Source: an uncultured Clostridia bacterium
GTDB taxonomy: Bacteria; Bacillota; Clostridia; Oscillospirales; Ruminococcaceae
Direction of reading: 5' to 3'
Assembly: GCA_947175655.1 (NCBI GenBank)
Contig: CAMWNQ010000014.1
Coordinates: forward strand, 1 to 18,679
Length of the DNA stretch: 18,679 nt
Shown piece by piece: positions 1-7,438 of the stretch. The translations under genes and the position numbers were made by a program. Under the pieces are notes generated by a model. That model had not been told where the DNA came from, searched no databases, and worked only from the letters and a program-made list of their open reading frames with translations. How positions within the stretch are numbered: the first letter of the stretch is position 1; the number at the start of each line of letters is the position of its first letter.

Positions 1-1
1 A

Positions 2-61
2 TATTATGTTACTGTGGAACTAAAAGAATATGAAATCAATAAGGACACAGGCATATTTTAA
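2..61 (+). CDS. C-terminal end of an unidentified gene (partial)
   Basis: An open frame enters from the left edge and ends at TAA 59-61, giving 19 residues that finish with KDTGIF. Its direction and position just before the late regulator suggest the last part of an early or middle phage gene. Nothing in this short tail identifies a family. That it is coding is inferred only from the open frame and the shared strand. Confidence 0.4.
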   Translation, partial: YYVTVELKEYEINKDTGIF

Positions 62-79
62 TCACATTTAGCTGTAATG

Positions 80-127
80 CCGTTCTGACAATTTTATAGT
101 ATAACTTATACATAAAAATCAGGACGG
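80..127. repeat. 48-bp quasi-palindrome (long hairpin or operator)
   Basis: The outer arms CCGTTCTGA (80-88) and TCAGGACGG (119-127) pair over 9 bp with one G-T wobble. Inside, TTTT (92-95) pairs with AAAA (115-118), and the core GTATAA-C-TTATAC (99-111) is a perfect dyad. As RNA it would make a long stem; as DNA the core resembles a repressor-type operator. The following TTTAAAA is too short a T-run for a confident terminator call. It lies between the end of one gene and a start-less frame. Confidence 0.5.
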
Positions 128-337
128 TTTAAAACAGCTTTAAAATCAAAATACAAAGAAACAAGAAAAGGAAATAAAAAATTAAAACAATTAATAAAAA
201 CTTGTACTTGTAAGGATTGTGAGAATGAAAAGAATTGTCTTGAAAGCGACAGAAACTATCCTTGTATAAGCTTCAAGAAAATTAAAATTACTGGAAAAAT
301 GATAAAAGTTAAGAAAATCAGAAACAGAATGGTGTGA
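116..337 (+). pseudogene. Small cysteine-rich frame without a start codon
   Basis: Opening after the in-frame TAA at 113-115 and ending at TGA 335-337, this frame encodes a lysine-rich peptide with a compact cysteine cluster, CTCKDC then C 12 codons or fewer further on, and later YPCISF. Such spacing (C-x-C-x2-C-x5-C, then one more C) looks like a small metal-binding or disulfide protein and is unlikely in random A-rich DNA. No ATG, GTG or TTG precedes the cysteine cluster in frame; the only in-frame ATG codons there are at 77-79, before two stops, and late at 299 and 329. It may be a decayed gene, use a rare start, or be disrupted by the adjacent 48-bp palindrome. The family is not recognised. 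Confidence 0.4.
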
Positions 338-347
338 GGTGTTTACT

Positions 348-788
348 GTGAATGAAAAAGAGTATTTGGAGAAAGCAAAAAAATTTTTAAATCAGGCTAA
401 ATTTGTAGATACAGCAATCAACGATAAAACAGAAGAAAAACAACGTTTAACAGATTTAGCTACTAAGATTACAAGTACATACGGCGGAGTGCCTACTTGT
501 TCCGTAAAAAAATCTAATGGCATAGCTGATATTTTAAATGGAGTTGTAGATTTGGAAAACGACATTAATAATGAAATTGCAACTCTTATTAGTTTAAAAC
601 AACGTATTTCTCAGGCAATCAATACTATTCCAAATATTAAACATAAAATTATTTTAAATAAAAAATATCTTAACTTTAAGACGTGGGAAAAAATAGCTGA
701 AGAGCTAAATATTGACGAGCGTTGGCTAAGAAAATTGCATAATGATATTTTGATAGAAAACCGAAATAAGCTTGAAAAATTTTTTTGA
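348..788 (+). CDS. DUF1492/ArpU-like phage late-gene transcription regulator
   Basis: This is a protein of about 146 residues, of the small sigma-like or RinA/ArpU-type regulators that sit just before the packaging genes of many Firmicutes phages and switch on late transcription. The N-terminal two thirds are helical with lysine- and glutamate-rich coiled-coil character. The last 40 residues form a helix-turn-helix of the sigma region 4 kind, around TWEKIAEELNIDERWLRKLH. I place the start at GTG 348 because GAGGTG (336-341) then lies 6 nt upstream; that motif would overlap the alternative GTG at 339, which adds three residues. The candidate late promoter with paired repeats begins 13 nt after the stop. 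The DUF assignment is from memory of the family, not a search. Confidence 0.72.
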   Translation: MNEKEYLEKAKKFLNQAKFVDTAINDKTEEKQRLTDLATKITSTYGGVPTCSVKKSNGIADILNGVVDLENDINNEIATLISLKQRISQAINTIPNIKHKIILNKKYLNFKTWEKIAEELNIDERWLRKLHNDILIENRNKLEKFF

Positions 789-800
789 AAGCGCACCCTG

Positions 801-818
801 AAAAGACCGCAAAAGACC
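801..818 (+). promoter_or_regulatory. Paired direct repeat, candidate activator site
   Basis: AAAAGACC occurs at 801-808 and again at 811-818, a period of exactly 10 bp or one helical turn. The second copy abuts the weak -35 element of the promoter at 818-847, the usual position of an activator that contacts RNA polymerase. The regulator gene ends 13 nt upstream, so its product is the obvious candidate binder. The repeats are seen; the binding is inferred. Confidence 0.45.
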
Positions 819-847
819 TGTTAATTCACAAAATAATGTGTTATGAT
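818..847 (+). promoter_or_regulatory. Candidate late promoter with extended -10
   Basis: An extended -10 of the form TG-T-TATGAT spans 839-847, with a poor -35 (CTGTTA, 818-823) 18 bp upstream. A good -10 with a weak -35 is typical of activator-dependent promoters. Transcription would begin near 854, in front of the structured leader and the whole head-tail operon. It is the best + strand promoter I see between the regulator and the terminase genes. Confidence 0.45.
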
Positions 848-862
848 GTAAACTAGAAAAGT

Positions 863-925
863 ACGGAAGAAATAGTAAATAAATGCTTTTCGCACTGTCA
901 GACTGGCAGTGCGTTTCGCTTCCGT
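863..925 (+). promoter_or_regulatory. Structured leader element: nested hairpin
   Basis: ACGGAAG (863-869) pairs with CTTCCGT (919-925), enclosing a hairpin in which 891-900 pairs with 904-913 over 10 bp including one G-U, with the triloop GAC. The inner arms are CGCACTG and CAGTGCG. The downstream sequence is T-rich but broken by C and G, so a classic terminator is not clear. It lies in the predicted 5' leader of the late transcript. It could act on transcription, or on the DNA as part of a packaging site. Confidence 0.5.
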
Positions 926-958
926 TCTTTGTCAATTTTATTCTTCCAAAGTAATATC

Positions 959-990
959 TAAGATGCCGTCCGTATAGGGCGGTATTCTTA
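959..990 (+). promoter_or_regulatory. Second leader hairpin
   Basis: The segment 959-971 pairs with 977-990 around the loop GTATA, with arms of the type GCCGTCC and GGGCGGT plus an A/T extension TAAGA/TCTTA. One base is bulged and there are two G-U wobbles. It ends 28 nt before the next start codon, upstream of that gene's GAGG ribosome binding site. Together with the nested hairpin before it, it makes the leader unusually structured for such AT-rich DNA. Confidence 0.5.
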
Positions 991-1018
991 TGTCAAACAA
1001 AGAAAAGAGGTTAATTTT

Positions 1019-1216
1019 ATGACATATAAAGAATACGAAGCAAAATTACAAAAACTTGAAATTGAGAGACGTGAACGTGAAGCAACAGTAAAACGTATCC
1101 TGTTTGACAAGCTTAAAGACATGGCAGAAGTCAAATTTGATGATTGTGCAAACAACGAATATCCAGAGATTTGCAATATTATGAACGAAATAGCAAAAAC
1201 ATTACTTGATGGTTAA
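1019..1216 (+). CDS. Small coiled-coil protein before the terminase genes
   Basis: This gene encodes 65 residues that are almost entirely charged helix in the first half (KLEIERREREATVKR), with two cysteines and a short hydrophobic end (IMNEIAKTLLDG). The start ATG has AGAGG (1006-1010) upstream at a normal distance. It is the first gene after the structured leader and ends 1 nt ahead of a further hairpin. I do not recognise a family. Its position suggests a packaging accessory or a small late regulator, but this is only a guess. Length, start signal and strand agree with a real gene. Confidence 0.6.
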   Translation: MTYKEYEAKLQKLEIERREREATVKRILFDKLKDMAEVKFDDCANNEYPEICNIMNEIAKTLLDG

Positions 1217-1240
1217 AAGACGGTAACACGTCTTATTTTT
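1217..1240 (+). terminator. Terminator-like hairpin ahead of the small terminase gene
   Basis: AAGACG (1217-1222) and CGTCTT (1229-1234) form a perfect 6-bp stem with loop GTAACA, followed by ATTTTT. The T-tail gives it the look of a weak intrinsic terminator or attenuator. Because the next gene is essential, it probably works as partial attenuation, a processing stem or a spacer hairpin rather than a full stop. Confidence 0.45.
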
Positions 1241-1273
1241 ATGCCCAAAATTAAAAAAACTGAGGTGGTGAGT

Positions 1274-1651
1274 TTGAACGATGAAAACTTAAAAAAGGGA
1301 AATAAAGATACTCAATTCCGAAGCGGTCGTGAAGCGGTCGAGAACGGACGAAAAGGTGGTAAAGCTTCTGGCATTTCTAGAAACTTCATAGGAGCTGTCA
1401 AAAAGAAACTTAAAGAAAATCCGGAAACTCTTGACGACATTGTAGAGGCTCTCATAACAAATGCTAAGAACGGCGATGTGAAGTCAGTTGAATGCCTGAT
1501 TGACCTTAATGGCGAATCAGTACAGCGACAGCTTGCTAAAATTAAAAGAGATGAACTAAAACTTAAAAAAGAAGCTCTGAAATCATCTCAGCCTGAAACG
1601 GAAAAAGAAGTTCCCCATCTCTATAAAGCTTTGGAGGCTACAGACGAATGA
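1274..1651 (+). CDS. terS: Terminase small subunit (DNA-recognition)
   Basis: This is the likely small terminase that binds the packaging start site on phage DNA and hands it to the large subunit. It is called from position directly before the large subunit (ATGA overlap at 1648-1651), from size (about 125 residues) and from the basic N-terminal stretch with ENGRKGGKASG, a feature seen in small-subunit-like proteins of Clostridia phages. A helical middle and a charged C-terminal helix (KRDELKLKKEAL) fit an oligomerising protein. I choose TTG 1274 as start since GAGGTGG (1262-1268) lies 5 nt upstream; the ATG at 1241 would add 11 residues but has no ribosome binding site. GTG 1268 is also possible. 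Confidence 0.65.
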   Translation: MNDENLKKGNKDTQFRSGREAVENGRKGGKASGISRNFIGAVKKKLKENPETLDDIVEALITNAKNGDVKSVECLIDLNGESVQRQLAKIKRDELKLKKEALKSSQPETEKEVPHLYKALEATDE

Positions 1652-2883
1652 CTTTTGAAAAATTATCTCCGAAACAAAAACAGGTTTTTAAATGGTGCTA
1701 CAACAGCGATTATAAAGCCATTATATGCGACGGTGCAGTTCGTAGTGGTAAAACTATCTGTATGATTACCAGCTTCATTCTGTGGGCTATGAGGGCGTTC
1801 AACGGTGCTACTTTTGCTATATGTGGCAAGTCTGTCGGTTCGGCTGAAAGAAATATTATCCTGCCTTTGCAATCAGTTGTTGACATCACACATTATTTTA
1901 AAGTAACCTATACACGTTCATTACATCTTCTTACAATAGAGGGTATGGGTAAAGTAAATTACTTCTATATTTTCGGCGGAAAAGACGAGAAAAGTTATCA
2001 GCTTATTCAGGGTATCACCCTTTCAGGCATTTTTCTTGATGAAGTGGCTCTGATGCCTCAGTCTTTTGTAAATCAGGCTGTTACCCGTACTCTTTCGGTC
2101 GAAAATTCTCGTTATTGGTTCAACTGTAACCCAGAAAGTCCAGAGCATTGGTTTTATAAAGATTGGGTATTAAGAGCCGATGAACAGAATGCCTTGCATC
2201 TGCATTTCCTGATGTCGGATAATCCTACCCTCACTCAGAAACAGCTTGATGATGCTGAACGGCGATTTTCTGGAGTGTTTTATGACAGATATATTAAAGG
2301 CTTATGGGTAATTGCAGATGGTTTAATATATCCGTTCGGAGCAGAAGGAAAAGCCACTGTATCATCAGAAGAACGGCAATATATAAGATATTACATCAGT
2401 ATTGACTATGGAATACATAATCCGTTTTCAATGGGTCTGTGGGGTCTTTGTAACGGTGTATGGTATCGGTTTGACGAATATTATTACAGCGGTCGCAAAG
2501 AAAATTATGATAAAACTGATAATGATTATTACAACGACCTTATCAGTTTTGCAAAAGATTATCCAATAAAGGAAATAATTATTGACCCGTCAGCAACATC
2601 ATTCATAGCACTTATGCAAAAAAATTGTAAATTTCGTGTAAGAAGGGCAAATAATGATGTCGTTGAGGGAATAAGAAATACTGCAACGTCTTTACAAACA
2701 GGTAAAATCAAAATCTGTGACTGCTGTACAAATACATTGGCAGAGTTTTCGTCCTACAGATGGAATGAGAAATTCAATGAAGATGTTCCAATCAAAGAAA
2801 ACGACCACGCTATGGACGATATACGCTATTTTGTAAATACTGTTCTGTATCATCAGGACGGATTTTTTGCACAAGTGAGGTGA
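1648..2883 (+). CDS. terL: Terminase large subunit, PBSX-type ATPase-nuclease
   Basis: This is the packaging motor and genome-cutting enzyme that docks on the portal. The 411 residues carry all expected elements. Walker A is GAVRSGKT (29-36). Walker B with the catalytic glutamate is GIFLDE (127-132). The coupling motif is FNCNPE (158-163). The RNase H-like nuclease has acidic residues at D253 (SIDYG), D313 (IIDPS) and D390-D391 (HAMDDIRY). Length and motif order match the Terminase_3 (PBSX/YqaT-like) family, and all key residues are present, so it should be active. GGAGG at 1632-1636 lies upstream of the ATG. It overlaps the small subunit by 4 nt and the longest portal frame by 4 nt, consistent with coupled translation. 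Confidence 0.95.
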   Translation: MTFEKLSPKQKQVFKWCYNSDYKAIICDGAVRSGKTICMITSFILWAMRAFNGATFAICGKSVGSAERNIILPLQSVVDITHYFKVTYTRSLHLLTIEGMGKVNYFYIFGGKDEKSYQLIQGITLSGIFLDEVALMPQSFVNQAVTRTLSVENSRYWFNCNPESPEHWFYKDWVLRADEQNALHLHFLMSDNPTLTQKQLDDAERRFSGVFYDRYIKGLWVIADGLIYPFGAEGKATVSSEERQYIRYYISIDYGIHNPFSMGLWGLCNGVWYRFDEYYYSGRKENYDKTDNDYYNDLISFAKDYPIKEIIIDPSATSFIALMQKNCKFRVRRANNDVVEGIRNTATSLQTGKIKICDCCTNTLAEFSSYRWNEKFNEDVPIKENDHAMDDIRYFVNTVLYHQDGFFAQVR

Positions 2884-2888
2884 AAATA

Positions 2889-4241
2889 TTGCTTACAGAT
2901 TTATCATGGCTTGAAAGCAATTCAGCTTTTCCGCCTGTTCAGGAAAAGATACGTCTTGATGAGTATCGAAAAAATGATATTCTTTTTAATTCACAAGTAC
3001 CGCCTGAATGGAGTACGGATTTCAAATCTATTGCAAGACGGCTTGGAAAAAAGCAGTCCGAAATTGATACGATTTTCAATTATCATCAGCTTATTTCAAA
3101 GAAAACTGCTGATTTTGTATGTGGTGAACCTCCAGCTATTGAGACAGAACAGGATACTGATAAAATTACCAAAAAGCTCGAAAATCAGGAATTTTTCACT
3201 AAACTTTATGAAGCTTTTATTGATGTTTCACGCTTTGGAAATGCCGTGCTGAAATTCAGAGATAAGACTGTTACGGCAGTATCTCCGATGTACTGGTTTC
3301 CAATCTGTGATAAATCAGACCTCAAAACAATTTCACAGCACGTCATAGCATATCCAGTAAATCCAAACAAGGACGACATACCGCAAAATCTGTATGTTGA
3401 AATTCATGAAAAAGGACATTTTACAGAACGTCTTTACAGCTTTAATGGAAATGCAACCGGAGGTCTGATTGATGAAAAAACACATATTACAGGTCTTGAT
3501 GATTTTGCAGTCCAGATACTTACCAATGTTACAAGCAGTTCTGGTCTGTTTGGAATTTCAGATTATTCAATCATAAACAGCATTGTTGAAAAGCTGATAT
3601 GGCGTTTTTCCTGCATTGACAATGTACTTGACAAGCACTCTGAACCATCAATGTCAGGACCTGCATCAGCTATGGATTATGATGAAGAAACCGGTCTTCA
3701 CTTTCTGAATCTTGGAAAATATTTTGCAAGAAGTGATAAAAATTCTCCAGATTTGAGGTATATAACATGGGACGGCAATCTTGAAAGTTCCTTTAAAGAA
3801 ACAGAAATACTTTTTAATCAGCTTTACATACTTTCTGAAATGGGTCAGGCTTTCGCAGATGCAGGAGGCGGTGACAGTTCGGGAACAGCACTGAAACTAC
3901 GACTTGTATCGCCAAGAGTTAAAGCTGCACGTCTTGCTAAGCTGAATAATTCAAGAGTAAAAAATATTATCTGTACCCTTTGCAGTATCAACGGAATTTC
4001 AATTGATTATGATAGTTTGACTCTTCATTGGAATGATGGTCTTCCTGTTGATGAAACAGAAAAAATACAAACTCTTGCCCTTGCGGTTCAAAACAAAATT
4101 ATCTCACAGTATTCAGCAATGAAACGTCTGGGACTTTCAGATTCTGAAGTACAAGCAGAAATTGAACAGATTAACGAGGAACAATCAGCAATACAACCTT
4201 TGACTTTGGGGGTGATTAACAATGCCGAAAACACAACTTGA
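2889..4241 (+). CDS. Portal protein, SPP1 gp6-like
   Basis: This protein forms the ring at the unique capsid vertex through which DNA enters and leaves. About 450 residues, location after the large terminase, and the general pattern match the SPP1-type portal family: an N-terminal helical segment with VPPEW, a clip and wing region, a Gly-rich AGGGDSSGTALKL stretch, then a long acidic C-terminal helix. I favour TTG 2889 as start because GAGGTGA (2877-2883) is 5 nt upstream; GTG 2880, overlapping the terminase stop, adds three residues. The last 20 nt overlap the minor capsid gene. Confidence 0.88.
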   Translation: MLTDLSWLESNSAFPPVQEKIRLDEYRKNDILFNSQVPPEWSTDFKSIARRLGKKQSEIDTIFNYHQLISKKTADFVCGEPPAIETEQDTDKITKKLENQEFFTKLYEAFIDVSRFGNAVLKFRDKTVTAVSPMYWFPICDKSDLKTISQHVIAYPVNPNKDDIPQNLYVEIHEKGHFTERLYSFNGNATGGLIDEKTHITGLDDFAVQILTNVTSSSGLFGISDYSIINSIVEKLIWRFSCIDNVLDKHSEPSMSGPASAMDYDEETGLHFLNLGKYFARSDKNSPDLRYITWDGNLESSFKETEILFNQLYILSEMGQAFADAGGGDSSGTALKLRLVSPRVKAARLAKLNNSRVKNIICTLCSINGISIDYDSLTLHWNDGLPVDETEKIQTLALAVQNKIISQYSAMKRLGLSDSEVQAEIEQINEEQSAIQPLTLGVINNAENTT

Positions 4242-5304
4242 TTTTCTTACTGAAATTTACCGTGAAGCACAATTACAGCTTATCAAAATAATTTCAGGGA
4301 ACTATGGTGTAGGTACTAAAACTTATTATAACAGCATTCTCAAACAGCTTGAAAGTCTTATGAAACAGCTTCAGAATGAAACAGGAAGATATATTGAAAT
4401 GTCAGTGCCGAAAGCATACAAGAAGGCTCTTAACGAAACATATAAATACTTTCAAAAAAATCATTTGCGTATGAAACAGCCTGATATGTTTACCAGAATA
4501 CATTCTGACGCAGTTTATCAGCTTTCCAGGGAAATGCAGTATCACATAAATCAGGGCATTTCACAGGCTGGAAGACGTGTGATAAGATACCTTGATACAA
4601 GCCGTGACAACATTCTTCGACAGGAGGGACTGTTTTCGTCAGCAGTAAAAATTGCATCAGGTCAGACCGTCAGAGATATGCAAAAGGATTTGCTTGAACG
4701 TCTTGCAAAAGACGGATTTTTGACGGTTCAGTACGGTTCTGGAAAAAGAGCATATCAGGTTGGACTTGATACATATACAGCTATGGTTGCACGCTCCACG
4801 ACACGTGAAGCAGGTAATCTTGCAAGGAAAAATCAGCTAATTGAAAATGACTACGACCTTATGATTATGTCAGAGCATTATCCCACTTGTAATTATTGTG
4901 CAATATTTCAAGGAAGAGTTTACAGTATTTCAGGCAAAGACAAACGTTTTCCTCCGCTTTCAACAGTATTTTCAGACGGATATATGAATACTCATCCGAA
5001 TTGCAGTCACGTTGTAGTACCTTATATTGAAGAATTGAAATCTCCTGAAGAACTTGAAAAGGCTCTTGAACGCAGTAACGAACCCTTTAAAGACAACCGT
5101 TCCGATAAGGAGAAATCTCTTTATACTGAACAGCAGACAAAAAATCGTCGTATGCGTTCTGACCGTTCACAATATGAAAGATATAAGGCAAAACTTAAAG
5201 ATGATGCTCCGAAAACATTCTCAGCTTTCAGACGTATTAAAAACTCTGGCGGTCAAAGCTGGAAAAATTTAAAGAAACAGTACAGAAATTCAGAAAAGAG
5301 GTAA
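4222..5304 (+). CDS. Phage minor capsid protein (minor capsid 2 / MuF-like)
   Basis: A 360-residue protein in the usual minor-head position between portal and scaffold. The N-terminal 140 residues are helical. The distinctive middle has SEHYPTCNYC (217-226) and, some 30 residues on, HPNCSH (258-263), a Cys/His set typical of phage minor capsid protein 2 (pfam06152-like), related to the MuF head-morphogenesis proteins. C223, C226, C261 and H258/H263 could bind a metal. The C-terminal 90 residues are very basic and charged, with no added toxin domain visible. Such proteins are packaged in a few copies near the portal. The start overlaps the portal gene and follows GGGGGTGA. It ends 5 nt before the scaffold gene. 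Confidence 0.85.
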   Translation: MPKTQLDFLTEIYREAQLQLIKIISGNYGVGTKTYYNSILKQLESLMKQLQNETGRYIEMSVPKAYKKALNETYKYFQKNHLRMKQPDMFTRIHSDAVYQLSREMQYHINQGISQAGRRVIRYLDTSRDNILRQEGLFSSAVKIASGQTVRDMQKDLLERLAKDGFLTVQYGSGKRAYQVGLDTYTAMVARSTTREAGNLARKNQLIENDYDLMIMSEHYPTCNYCAIFQGRVYSISGKDKRFPPLSTVFSDGYMNTHPNCSHVVVPYIEELKSPEELEKALERSNEPFKDNRSDKEKSLYTEQQTKNRRMRSDRSQYERYKAKLKDDAPKTFSAFRRIKNSGGQSWKNLKKQYRNSEKR

Positions 5305-5309
5305 ATTTA

Positions 5310-5831
5310 ATGCAGAGAAAATTTTTAGAAGATTTAGGTCTTGAAAAAGATGTTGTTGACAAAATTATTACAGAAAATACAGATGACATTAATAATACTA
5401 AAAAAAAGCTTGAAGCAGAGCGTGACAATTATAAGTCACAGCTTGAAACCGCCCAGACAGCTTTAAAAGATTTTGAGGGAATTGATGTCAAAGAGCTGAA
5501 CAGTAAAATTGCTACACTTACAGCAGACCTTGCAAAAAAAGACAGTGAATATCAATCAAAAATTGCTGATATGGAATTTAATTCAACTCTGGATACTGCT
5601 ATATCAAACAGCAAAGCAAAAAATTCAAAGGCAGTCAGAGCATTGCTTGACCTCGAAACACTGAAATCAAGCAAAAATCAGTCAGAGGATATTAAAACAG
5701 CTCTTGAAAAAGTCAAGTCTGAAAACGACTATCTTTTTGAAACAACAAGTGTACCTGGTGGCGGTGGAAATCCTCCGGCAGGTACAAATACAAACACAAA
5801 TCAGTTCCCAAAAGGAACAGTAATTTTTTAA
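5310..5831 (+). CDS. Capsid scaffolding protein (gp20-like)
   Basis: A 173-residue, coiled-coil, acidic protein directly ahead of the major capsid gene, matching the phage minor structural GP20 scaffold family. Residues 20-90 form a long heptad-rich helix (KKLEAERDNYKSQLETA), followed by a segment with AKNSKAVRALLD, a hallmark of these scaffolds, and a low-complexity glycine, proline and threonine/asparagine tail. It would fill the procapsid and leave before packaging. No prohead protease is encoded nearby, so release without cleavage is likely. GAGGT sits upstream of the ATG, and a strong AGGAGG follows the stop for the capsid gene. Confidence 0.87.
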   Translation: MQRKFLEDLGLEKDVVDKIITENTDDINNTKKKLEAERDNYKSQLETAQTALKDFEGIDVKELNSKIATLTADLAKKDSEYQSKIADMEFNSTLDTAISNSKAKNSKAVRALLDLETLKSSKNQSEDIKTALEKVKSENDYLFETTSVPGGGGNPPAGTNTNTNQFPKGTVIF

Positions 5832-5843
5832 GGAGGACAATTT

Positions 5844-6683
5844 ATGGCACGTACAAAAGCTTTATCACTTTTACAGGCAGCAGCAACCAAATCAGACCTT
5901 GCTGAAATTTATGGAATAGTTATTGACAATGTTATGAAAGATACTCTTTCAAGTTCATTGAAGTCACAGGCATACACAGGAAATCCGGCGGCGGGAAGTG
6001 TTGAATTCAAACGTTTTGAAAATTCAGAAGCTAAAACCTATGGCACAGCAAGAACCGCCGGAAAAGGAGATTCAATTACAGCTCCTCCTATAACTGTAAA
6101 TCTTGATACTCATCACGAAATCGTTGAAGAATGTGCGAAATTTGACCTTGATACATTTGGGGTATCAGGTATTATGGCACGTCGTGCATCAAACCATATT
6201 GATACTATGACAACGGATTTAGATACTGCATTTTTTGCTGTAGCTTGTGATTCAGCATCTGTATTTACTTCAACATCAACCGACCCACTTGATGTTCTCG
6301 AAGAAGCTATACTTAAACTTGAAACAGTAAAAAACAAGCATGTAAGAGGTACTAACCGTATCAATCACCGACTTATTCTTTCCCCATCATATTACAGCAC
6401 GGTCAGAAACAAGCTTGACAGCGTTATTAACAGCAATGTTGATACCGCCGCAGAGGAATTCGGAATGTTTCACGGTGTTAAAATATACAGCACTATTAAC
6501 CTCCCTGATGACATTGATTTTCTGATTATGCATAATGGAGCAGTTGCACAGCCAGCAATTGTAAATCCGTACAGCGACCCTGAAAAAATACCACTTTCTA
6601 ATGACTTTGCAGTATCTCTTTTTTATGATTATGGTACAAAAGTGCTTACTCCTGACCTTATATTCAAGAAAGAGAGTGAATAA
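5844..6683 (+). CDS. Major capsid protein
   Basis: A 279-residue protein after the scaffold gene and before the neck genes, preceded by the best ribosome binding site in the window (AAGGAGGAC), as expected for the most abundant virion protein. The composition is that of an HK97-fold capsid: an N-terminal helix, a beta-rich E-loop-like region (VEFKRFENSEAKTYGTAR) and a C-terminal P-domain-like half ending in a short beta-rich tail. No N-terminal delta domain or cleavage site is evident, which fits the separate scaffold. The fold assignment is by position and pattern rather than a residue motif. It is followed without a gap by the next start. Confidence 0.88.
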   Translation: MARTKALSLLQAAATKSDLAEIYGIVIDNVMKDTLSSSLKSQAYTGNPAAGSVEFKRFENSEAKTYGTARTAGKGDSITAPPITVNLDTHHEIVEECAKFDLDTFGVSGIMARRASNHIDTMTTDLDTAFFAVACDSASVFTSTSTDPLDVLEEAILKLETVKNKHVRGTNRINHRLILSPSYYSTVRNKLDSVINSNVDTAAEEFGMFHGVKIYSTINLPDDIDFLIMHNGAVAQPAIVNPYSDPEKIPLSNDFAVSLFYDYGTKVLTPDLIFKKESE

Positions 6684-7160
6684 ATGTATACATCAATTCA
6701 GGAAGCAGATGCGTATATCATAATTCATTATACATCAGGTTCATCAGAATACAAACGCTGGAAAAGTCTTTCAGATGATGATAAAAATGTATATTTAACT
6801 AATGCTTTTGAAGCTATTGAAAAATTACAATTCAGAGGTCGCAAAGCAGTTCCTGGTCAGGATACCGCTTTCCCCCGTCTGCCGTATCAGTATGGCAAAG
6901 TTGATGAAATTGCTCCCCTATGTGTAAAAAGTGCAGAAATTGAACTTGCTTTATGGATTTCAGATGAAAAGAAACAATCCAGATTACAAAAACGAAAAGA
7001 ACTTATTGAAAACGGCGTAACGTCTTTTTCGCTTGGTGATTTATCAGAGAATTATGGTGATACGACAAAATCGGAAGTTAAAACGGTATCAGCATTGAAA
7101 TGTGAGAAATGCCGTGAACTTCTTGCACCGTATCTTTGCGGAGGTTATGAGATGTGCTAG
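6684..7160 (+). CDS. Head-tail connector, DnaT-like adaptor
   Basis: The first neck gene, 158 residues. Its opening, MYTSIQEADAYI, with a following W-x-S-L-S-D-D-D-K-x-x-Y-L region and FPRLPYQ, is the pattern of the DnaT-like head-tail adaptor family that stacks below the portal. The middle is helical. The C-terminal end has a cysteine cluster (KCEKC and a final C) not needed for the adaptor fold. It starts immediately after the capsid stop and ends inside the next frame's start, consistent with coupled translation. The family call is from pattern memory and needs a profile search. Confidence 0.7.
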   Translation: MYTSIQEADAYIIIHYTSGSSEYKRWKSLSDDDKNVYLTNAFEAIEKLQFRGRKAVPGQDTAFPRLPYQYGKVDEIAPLCVKSAEIELALWISDEKKQSRLQKRKELIENGVTSFSLGDLSENYGDTTKSEVKTVSALKCEKCRELLAPYLCGGYEMC

Positions 7161-7438
7161 AAGATTATCTGAACCAGTCCGCAGAATTACAACATAAAAC
7201 TGGTACAAATCAAAGAGGAAACCCAGTTTTTGACGATATATTAACAATACAGTGCAGACTGCAAAAAAAATATACACTGATACAGAAACTAGACGGTGAA
7301 ACAATTTCTGCCGGACATATATGTTATCTTGTTGATGAAGTCAAAACGGGTGATAAAATTAATGGTCTTACTGTACTTGCCGTAAACAGTATGGTAAACC
7401 TTAACGGTGAAATTATTGGATACAAGGCGGTGATGTAA
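7154..7438 (+). CDS. Head closure / head-tail joining protein
   Basis: A 94-residue beta-rich protein in the second neck position, as for stopper proteins that plug the portal before tail joining. It starts at GTG 7154, with GGAGG (7140-7144) 9 nt upstream, and overlaps both the previous stop and the next ATG (TAATG). Sequence features such as QRGNPVFDDILTIQCRLQKK and a run of beta strands match small head-tail joining proteins of siphophages. The call rests mostly on gene order and size; other small neck proteins would look similar. Confidence 0.65.
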   Translation: MLEDYLNQSAELQHKTGTNQRGNPVFDDILTIQCRLQKKYTLIQKLDGETISAGHICYLVDEVKTGDKINGLTVLAVNSMVNLNGEIIGYKAVM

